From the NCBI GenBank assembly GCA_946480515.1, contig CAMLKX010000125.1, positions 1 through 5,888 of the forward strand: 5,888 nucleotides of DNA. Reading direction: 5' to 3'. How positions within the stretch are numbered: position 1 is the stretch's first letter; the number at the start of each line of letters is the position of its first letter. This document shows, piece after piece, positions 1-4,382 of this stretch. The position numbers were made by a program, and so were the translations under genes. The DNA is from an uncultured Sphingomonadaceae bacterium. Its GTDB lineage: Bacteria; Pseudomonadota; Alphaproteobacteria; Sphingomonadales; Sphingomonadaceae. The notes under the pieces were generated by a model. That model saw only the letters and a program-made list of their open reading frames with translations, was not told where the DNA came from and ran no database searches.

Positions 1-317
1 ATCACCTGATGTATTGCGCCAAGATGTGCCTGTCCTGTGCCGATGCCTGCATGGCCGAGCGGATAGACATGACGCAATGCATCCGGCTGTGCCTCGACTG
101 TTCGGACATTTGCGAAGCGGCTGCTCGGCTAGGATTGCGCCGTACTGGCGACGATCAGCCGATGCTGCGCGAACTGCTCGAACTGTGCGCACGCATGTGC
201 GAGAGCTGCGCCGCCGAATGCGAGCACCACGATCATGATCATTGCCGCTTATGCGCCCAGATCTGCCGGGAATGCGCCGCGGACTGCACCAACGCCGCGG
301 CCAGCCTCGCCGCCTAA
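1..317 (+). CDS. Cysteine-rich four-helix copper-binding protein (DUF326/Csp-like), 5' partial
   Basis: The likely role is Cu(I) binding and storage by a bundle of four helices lined with cysteine thiolates, as known for the Csp copper-storage proteins. From the first visible Met (base 9) there are 102 residues with 17 cysteines in four clusters: C3/C7/C10/C14, C24/C28/C31/C35, C60/C64/C67/C71 and C79/C82/C86/C89/C93. The repeating 3-4-3-4 spacing puts thiols on one face of each helix. A His/Asp stretch, HHDHDHC at 73-79, precedes the last helix and is typical of the family, as is the CIRLCLDCSDIC segment (24-35). The frame stays open to the window edge (codons for His and Leu precede base 9), and family members usually have about 20-25 more N-terminal residues with further cysteines. 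Met at base 9 is therefore probably internal and the gene begins outside the window. Whether it is exported (Csp1-like) or cytosolic (Csp3-like) cannot be judged without the N-terminus. Its TAA (315-317) interlocks with the def stop codon. Confidence 0.85.
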   Translation, partial: HLMYCAKMCLSCADACMAERIDMTQCIRLCLDCSDICEAAARLGLRRTGDDQPMLRELLELCARMCESCAAECEHHDHDHCRLCAQICRECAADCTNAAASLAA

Positions 318-322
318 GCGGC
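309..322. terminator. GC hairpin spanning the convergent Csp-like/def stop codons (weak bidirectional terminator candidate)
   Basis: GCCGC (309-313) and GCGGC (318-322) form a perfect 5-bp all-GC stem. Its four-base loop CTAA (314-317) is exactly the overlap of the two opposing stop codons. The structure would form in both transcripts. No T-run follows on either strand, so it does not meet the intrinsic-terminator pattern. It might only slow polymerase or protect 3' ends, or it may be a by-product of GC-rich Ala codons. Confidence 0.25.
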
Positions 323-853
323 CCGGAGCGCCCGCTCCTTGCGGGTCTTGGCCAGCTTCTTCAGCACCATGTCGCGCTTCAGCCGCGACAGATGGTCGAT
401 GAACAGCACGCCTTCGAGATGGTCGATCTCATGCTGCAGGCAGACCGCGAGCAGCCCGTCCAAATCCTCCTCATGAGTCTGACCATGCTCATCCATCCAC
501 CGGGCGCGAACCCGGTCGGGGCGCATGATCTCCGCATATTGATCCGGCACCGACAGGCAGCCCTCATTATAGGGCACTTCATGATCCGAGGTTTGCAGGA
601 TCTCCGGATTGATGAACACGCGCGGCTGCTTGACCGGCTCGCCGTCCTCTTCTTCCGGTTCGTGCAGATCCATGACCAGCAGCCGCTTGGGCACGCCGAC
701 CTGGACCGCGGCAAGGCCGATCCCCGGCGCGTCGTACATCGTCTCGAACATGTCCTTGATCAGCACCCGCAATTCATCGTCCACGCCTTCCACCGGAATC
801 GATTTCTGGCGCAGGACCGGATCGGGGGTCTCAAGGATTCGAAGAATTGCCAT
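314..853 (-). CDS. def: Peptide deformylase
   Basis: This metal-dependent hydrolase removes the N-formyl group from the initiator Met of nascent proteins at the ribosome exit. The protein has 179 residues, the usual length for bacterial type I enzymes (about 170). All three catalytic motifs are intact: GIGLAAVQ at 44-51, EGCLS at 97-101 (metal ligand Cys99) and QHEIDH at 140-145 (ligands His141 and His145, general base Glu142). A short acidic insertion, EPEEEDGE (65-72), lies between strands where the E. coli enzyme is about seven residues shorter. The ATG at 853-851 gives the standard N-terminus MAILRILETPDPVL, but no good Shine-Dalgarno sequence precedes it. It lies 31 nt downstream of recR on the same strand and is probably co-transcribed with it. 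The TAG (316-314) overlaps the TAA of the convergent copper-protein gene. Its metabolic partner fmt is on the opposite strand beyond recR. Confidence 0.98.
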   Translation of the reverse strand: MAILRILETPDPVLRQKSIPVEGVDDELRVLIKDMFETMYDAPGIGLAAVQVGVPKRLLVMDLHEPEEEDGEPVKQPRVFINPEILQTSDHEVPYNEGCLSVPDQYAEIMRPDRVRARWMDEHGQTHEEDLDGLLAVCLQHEIDHLEGVLFIDHLSRLKRDMVLKKLAKTRKERALRAA

Positions 854-884
854 CCGGGCGATTTAGGGCGTGTTCTCAATTCGT

Positions 885-1481
885 TCAAGCAAGCGGCCGG
901 CGTGCCCGCAACGCCTGCGCGAGCGTGCCTTCGTCAAGATAATCTAGCTCGCCCCCGACTGGCAGCCCATGCGCCAGCTGGGTCAGCCGAACCGGAAATT
1001 TCTCAAGCCGCTCGGCAAGGTAATGGGCGGTGGTCTGACCCTCCAGCGTGGCGTTCATTGCCAGCACGATTTCGTCGATCCCACCCGCGGCCACCCGCCG
1101 GACCAAAGTGTCGATCGCGAGATCTTCCGGCCGGACGCCCTCGAGCGCCGACAGACGCCCGCCAAGCACATGGAATCGGCCTGGAAATAGCCGTGAGCGG
1201 TCGAGCGCCCACAGATCGCTGACTTCCTCGACCACGCACAGGCTGCGCGAGTCACGCCGCGGATCGGTGCACACTCCGCATGGATCGGCGGTGTCGACAT
1301 TCCCGCAAATTGAGCAGGTCGATAATCGCTCCCGCACCGTCTTCAGGGCGGAAAGGAGCGGATCGAGCGCGCTTTCACGCTTCTTCATCAGGTGGAGCAC
1401 CGCCCGGCGCGCGGATCGCGGGCCAAGCCCCGGCAGGCGGGCGAGCGCATTGGCAAGAGTTTCGATTTCCTGAGAGGCCAT
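885..1481 (-). CDS. recR: Recombination mediator protein RecR
   Basis: RecR is the ring-forming DNA-binding subunit of the RecFOR/RecOR pathway, which helps load RecA on gapped single-stranded DNA. The protein has 198 residues, the normal family length. Domains in order: N-terminal helix-hairpin-helix with LPGLGPRSA (16-24), a four-cysteine zinc finger C56-x2-C59...C68-x2-C71 followed by TDPRRD, a Toprim domain from about 79 to 175 (CVVEE, then FHVLGG and [13 protein letters not shown]), and the conserved C-terminal [16 protein letters not shown] (172-187). The usual SPL after HVLGG reads SAL here, a mild variation. The ATG at 1481-1479 gives a standard N-terminus. No Shine-Dalgarno site is visible upstream. 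It is the first gene of a probable recR-def operon and is divergent from fmt across 44 bp. In many bacteria recR instead follows dnaX and a YbaB-family gene, which are not visible here. Confidence 0.97.
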   Translation of the reverse strand: MASQEIETLANALARLPGLGPRSARRAVLHLMKKRESALDPLLSALKTVRERLSTCSICGNVDTADPCGVCTDPRRDSRSLCVVEEVSDLWALDRSRLFPGRFHVLGGRLSALEGVRPEDLAIDTLVRRVAAGGIDEIVLAMNATLEGQTTAHYLAERLEKFPVRLTQLAHGLPVGGELDYLDEGTLAQALRARRPLA

Positions 1482-1525
1482 GCGCCCAGATAGGAATTTC
1501 CGGGAGTCTCCGCCATAGCTCGGCC
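1482..1525. promoter_or_regulatory. Divergent recR/fmt control region with two tandem 9-bp palindromes
   Basis: This 44-bp gap must serve both divergent transcription units unless their promoters lie inside the coding regions. It contains GGAATTTCC (1493-1501) and GGAGTCTCC (1503-1511), each a perfect inverted repeat around one central T. They share the pattern GGANTNTCC, with centres 10 bp apart, about one helical turn. Weak -10-like hexamers lie near each ATG: CATAGC at 1514-1519 for fmt and, on the minus strand, TATCTG for recR. Neither start codon has a correctly spaced Shine-Dalgarno sequence, since GGGAG at 1502-1506 ends 19 nt before the fmt ATG. An operator or leaderless transcription is possible, but both are inferences. 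Confidence 0.35.
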
Positions 1526-2431
1526 ATGCGGATCATCTTCATGGGCAGTCCGGCCTTTGCCGTTCCGACGTTAGAAGCTCTGGTCACGGCGGGCCATGAC
1601 GTCATCGCCGCCTATTGTCAGCCACCGCGCGCCGCCGGACGGGGAAAATCGCTGCAGCCGACCGCTATCCAACGACGCGCAGAGCAGCTCGGCATCGCCG
1701 TTCACCATCCGACCAGTCTCAAGGATTTCGCCGAACAGGAGCAGTTCGCCTCGCTGCGGTCGGACATTGCGGTGGTTGCCGCCTACGGCCTGCTCCTTCC
1801 GCGCCTGATCCTGGAAGCACCACCGTTCGGATGCATCAATGTTCACGCATCGCTGCTTCCGCGCTGGCGGGGGGCGGCGCCGATCCAGCGCGCGATCCTG
1901 GCGGGCGACGCGGTGACCGGAATCACACTGATGCAGATGGAAGTGGGGCTCGATACCGGGCCGATGCTGATGTGCCGTGAGGTTCCGATCGATCGCAAAA
2001 ACTCGAGACAACTCACGGAAGAACTTGCGCAATTTGGCGCGCAGATGACGGTCGACTATCTTCACGATCAAGCTGCGCATCGGCCGGTGCCGCAACCGGA
2101 AGAAGGCGTCACCTACGCCGCCAAGATCACCAAGGCCGAGGCGCGGATCGACTGGTCGACCCCGGCCCTGCAGGTTGAGCGCCAGGTTCGCGCCTTTGCC
2201 CCCGCTCCGGGTGCATGGTTTGAGGTGGCCGGCGAGCGGGTGAGGCTGCTGGCGGCAGAGATCGTGGCGCAATACGGCCGCCCCGGAGAGGTGCTCGACG
2301 ACCAGTTGACCGTCGCCTGCGGTAGTGGCGCAATTCGGCCGCTGATGGTTCAGCGCGCGGGCCGAGCCGCGATGTCGCCCTCCGACCTTTTGCGCGGCTT
2401 TTCAGTTCCTTGCGGCACGATCCTCGAATGA
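1526..2431 (+). CDS. fmt: Methionyl-tRNA formyltransferase
   Basis: The enzyme transfers a formyl group from 10-formyl-tetrahydrofolate to Met-tRNA(fMet), making the initiator tRNA for translation. The protein has 301 residues (family about 305-315). The N-terminal formyltransferase domain (1 to about 185) begins [19 protein letters not shown]. It has the tRNA-contacting loop around 31-46 ([13 protein letters not shown]) and the active-site segment [12 protein letters not shown] (105-116). The catalytic triad equivalents are Asn105, His107 and Asp143, the last within GLDTGP. The C-terminal OB-like tRNA-binding domain (about 205-301) carries the typical [10 protein letters not shown] and [13 protein letters not shown] segments. 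The ATG at 1526 was chosen because it starts the conserved Rossmann strand. The open frame runs 82 codons further upstream, but that stretch is antisense to recR and unlike the family. The stop overlaps the truA start (ATGA), indicating translational coupling. Confidence 0.98.
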   Translation: MRIIFMGSPAFAVPTLEALVTAGHDVIAAYCQPPRAAGRGKSLQPTAIQRRAEQLGIAVHHPTSLKDFAEQEQFASLRSDIAVVAAYGLLLPRLILEAPPFGCINVHASLLPRWRGAAPIQRAILAGDAVTGITLMQMEVGLDTGPMLMCREVPIDRKNSRQLTEELAQFGAQMTVDYLHDQAAHRPVPQPEEGVTYAAKITKAEARIDWSTPALQVERQVRAFAPAPGAWFEVAGERVRLLAAEIVAQYGRPGEVLDDQLTVACGSGAIRPLMVQRAGRAAMSPSDLLRGFSVPCGTILE

Positions 2432-3168
2432 CTCGGTGGAAGCTGATCCTCGAGTGGGACGGAAGCCCGTTCATGGGGTGGCAGCGGCAGGACCATGGCC
2501 CGTCGGTTCAGGCCGCCGTGGAGCAGGCCATTCACCGGATGACCGGAGAAACAGTCACAGTCCATGCCGCAGGCCGGACCGATGCCGGGGTGCATGCGCT
2601 GGCAATGCCAGTCCACGCGGACATCGCGAAACACCTGTCGCCGCACCGGCTGAAGGAGGGGCTCAACGCACTGCTTCGTCCCAATCCGATCGCGGTGCTC
2701 GACGCCCAGCCCGTTGCCGACGATTGGCACGCGCGCTTTTCCTGCACTGGCCGGGAATATCTCTATCGCATCGCCAACCGCCGGGCGCCGCTCACGCTCG
2801 AGCGAGGCCGCGCGTGGCGAATTGGCCCGCAGCTATCGGTCGAAGCGATGCAGGAAGGCGCGGCTCACCTGGTTGGACGTCATGACTTCACCACCTTCCG
2901 ATCGGTGCATTGCCAGTCCGACAGCCCGGTGAAGACGCTCGACCGGCTCGAGGTGGAGCGTCAGGGTGAGGAGATCCTGATCCGAGCCTCGGCCCGCAGT
3001 TTTCTTCATCACCAGGTCCGGTCGATGGTTGGTTGTCTGGCTCTGGTCGGGCGCGGCCAGTGGCAGCCCGAGGATATCCGCAAGGCGTTGGAAGCGAAGG
3101 ACCGCGCGGCGCTCGGGCTCAACGCGCCGTCCGAGGGCCTCTACTTCACGCGGGCGGCCTACCCTTAG
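2428..3168 (+). CDS. truA: tRNA pseudouridine(38-40) synthase TruA
   Basis: TruA isomerises uridines at positions 38-40 of the tRNA anticodon arm to pseudouridine. The protein has 246 residues, normal for the family. The catalytic aspartate is Asp52 in [10 protein letters not shown] (48-57), the conserved active-site tyrosine is Tyr113 in REYLYRI (109-115), and the second-half signature [11 protein letters not shown] (192-202) is intact. The ATG at 2428 is preferred because [12 protein letters not shown] matches the family's first strand and overlaps the fmt stop as ATGA. A TTG six codons upstream (2410) is in frame but would add a non-conserved RHDPR extension. No separate Shine-Dalgarno site is evident, consistent with coupled translation from fmt. 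The TAG (3166-3168) interlocks with the stop codon of the convergent decarboxylase gene, so no terminator fits between them. Confidence 0.97.
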   Translation: MTRWKLILEWDGSPFMGWQRQDHGPSVQAAVEQAIHRMTGETVTVHAAGRTDAGVHALAMPVHADIAKHLSPHRLKEGLNALLRPNPIAVLDAQPVADDWHARFSCTGREYLYRIANRRAPLTLERGRAWRIGPQLSVEAMQEGAAHLVGRHDFTTFRSVHCQSDSPVKTLDRLEVERQGEEILIRASARSFLHHQVRSMVGCLALVGRGQWQPEDIRKALEAKDRAALGLNAPSEGLYFTRAAYP

Positions 3169-4382
3169 ATCAACAGCTCGCGGGCTCTCGGCTGGCTCAG
3201 GAACGCCTGCGGGCTGGCGGTCAGGCCATAAGCCCCCGCGCAGAACAGCGCGACGACGTCGCCGACGTCCGCGCGTGGAAGCGCAACATCGTCGGCGAGC
3301 AGGTCGAGCGGGGTGCACAGGCAGCCGACGATGCTGACCTCTTCCTCTGACTGTGCGCCGAAGCGGTCAGCGACTGCGACCGGATAATTGCGCCGCAGCA
3401 GTTGCCCGAAATTGCCGCTCGCCGCCAATTGGTGGTGGAGCCCGCCATCGGTCACGAGGAAGGTGCGGCCCCGGCTCTGCTTGCGATCGACGATCGAGGT
3501 CAAATAGACCCCCGCCTCCCCGACGAGCCACCGGCCGAGTTCGATCGCGAAGCGGGTCTCCGCGAGAGATTTTGGACGTTGGTCCAGAGTCTTGGCGAGC
3601 TCTTCTCCGATGAAATCGAGGTCGAGCGGCTGGTCTCCGGCGAAGTAGGGGATCCCAAACCCCCCGCCCAAATTCACTTCTGGTGGACTCACGCCGACGG
3701 GCTCAGCGATTTCGGCAGCAAGCGAGACGATGTTGCGCTGGGTTTCGATCAACGCATCCGCGCTGAGCGATTGGCTGCCGGCGAAGATGTGCAGTCCGCG
3801 CCAATCTGCTTCCGCATCGAGCAAGCGGCGGACCAGTGCCGGCACCCGGTCGTGATCGACACCGAACTGGCTGGCGAGACCGCCCATCTTCATCCCCGCC
3901 CCCTTGAGTGCGAACGGCGGATTGACCCTCACCGCCAGCCGCGGGCGGACATCGATACGCTTGGCGACGGCGAGCGCAGTTTCCGCCTCTCCCTCGCTCT
4001 CCAGGTTGAGGGTAGCGCCCTCTTTGATGGCCTGTTCGATCTCCGGTGGTCGTTTCCCCGGACCGGCAAAGCTGACCGGGATCCCAACTCCTCCCAGGGC
4101 CTTCAATTCTCCTGCCGAGGCGACATCGAACCCATCGACCAGCTTCTCGATGAATCTCAGTAATGGTGGATAAGGATTTGCTTTCACAGCATAATGGAGT
4201 GCCGCCCTTGGCGGCATCGCCTGCCGGAACCGGGCCACCCGGTCAGCGATGATCGCGCTGTCGTAGACGAACAATGGCGTCCCATACTCAGCTACGAGAG
4301 CGGCTGCGTCCAGGCCGCCGATCAGCAGCCGCCCCTCCCCGTCCGCTCGAAAGTCCGGCGGGACCGGCCCAACCGCCTTCAC
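3165..4382 (-). CDS. PLP-dependent decarboxylase, exosortase A system-associated (fold III)
   Basis: This is a fold-III PLP decarboxylase of the ornithine/diaminopimelate type. From the GTG start it has 405 residues. The alanine-racemase-like barrel carries the PLP lysine Lys67 in HYAVKANP (63-70), GDFDVAS-like GFDVASAGE (84-92), FAGPGKR (105-111), HIFAGSQ (198-204) and the phosphate-binding loop [10 protein letters not shown] (237-246). The C-terminal beta domain has GCLCTPLD (353-360, catalytic-type Cys356 and Asp360) and [14 protein letters not shown] (383-396). Its N-terminal [11 protein letters not shown] opening and this C-terminus fit TIGR03099 better than LysA, as does its position directly after a TIGR03098-like ligase. 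The substrate is unknown; decarboxylation of a carrier-bound or free amino acid is an inference. The GTG at 4382-4380 overlaps the ligase stop as GTGA and has AGGAG 8 nt upstream. A longer open frame to 4499 exists but lies inside the ligase gene. The TAA (3167-3165) overlaps the truA stop. Confidence 0.9.
   Translation of the reverse strand: MKAVGPVPPDFRADGEGRLLIGGLDAAALVAEYGTPLFVYDSAIIADRVARFRQAMPPRAALHYAVKANPYPPLLRFIEKLVDGFDVASAGELKALGGVGIPVSFAGPGKRPPEIEQAIKEGATLNLESEGEAETALAVAKRIDVRPRLAVRVNPPFALKGAGMKMGGLASQFGVDHDRVPALVRRLLDAEADWRGLHIFAGSQSLSADALIETQRNIVSLAAEIAEPVGVSPPEVNLGGGFGIPYFAGDQPLDLDFIGEELAKTLDQRPKSLAETRFAIELGRWLVGEAGVYLTSIVDRKQSRGRTFLVTDGGLHHQLAASGNFGQLLRRNYPVAVADRFGAQSEEEVSIVGCLCTPLDLLADDVALPRADVGDVVALFCAGAYGLTASPQAFLSQPRARELLI

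Noticed and set aside
854..884. Promoter or terminator in the recR-def gap
   Set aside because: The 31-bp gap shows no hairpin with T-run and no convincing -35/-10 pair. Simple co-transcription explains it.
242..1222. 326-codon rightward open frame antisense to def and recR
   Set aside because: Both opposing genes have complete conserved motifs. The antisense product is low-complexity Arg/Pro/Ala sequence without a recognisable domain, as GC-rich DNA commonly produces.
1280..1525. 82-codon upstream extension of the fmt reading frame
   Set aside because: It lies antisense to recR and shows no family similarity, while ATG 1526 begins exactly at the conserved first strand of Fmt.
1571..2272. 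233-codon leftward open frame antisense to fmt
   Set aside because: It falls fully inside fmt, which is intact; the composition is typical of an antisense shadow.
2410..2427. TTG start six codons upstream of the truA ATG
   Set aside because: It adds a non-conserved stretch inside fmt. ATG 2428 gives the standard N-terminus and the ATGA coupling.
3402..4163. 253-codon rightward open frame antisense to the PLP decarboxylase
   Set aside because: It is a mirror of a motif-complete gene. The translation has no recognisable family and no upstream ribosome binding site was noticed.
3165..4382. Calling the decarboxylase lysA (diaminopimelate decarboxylase)
   Set aside because: The fold and PLP residues are shared with LysA, but the N- and C-terminal wording and the coupled exosortase-type ligase fit TIGR03099 better. 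No lysine-pathway gene is adjacent.
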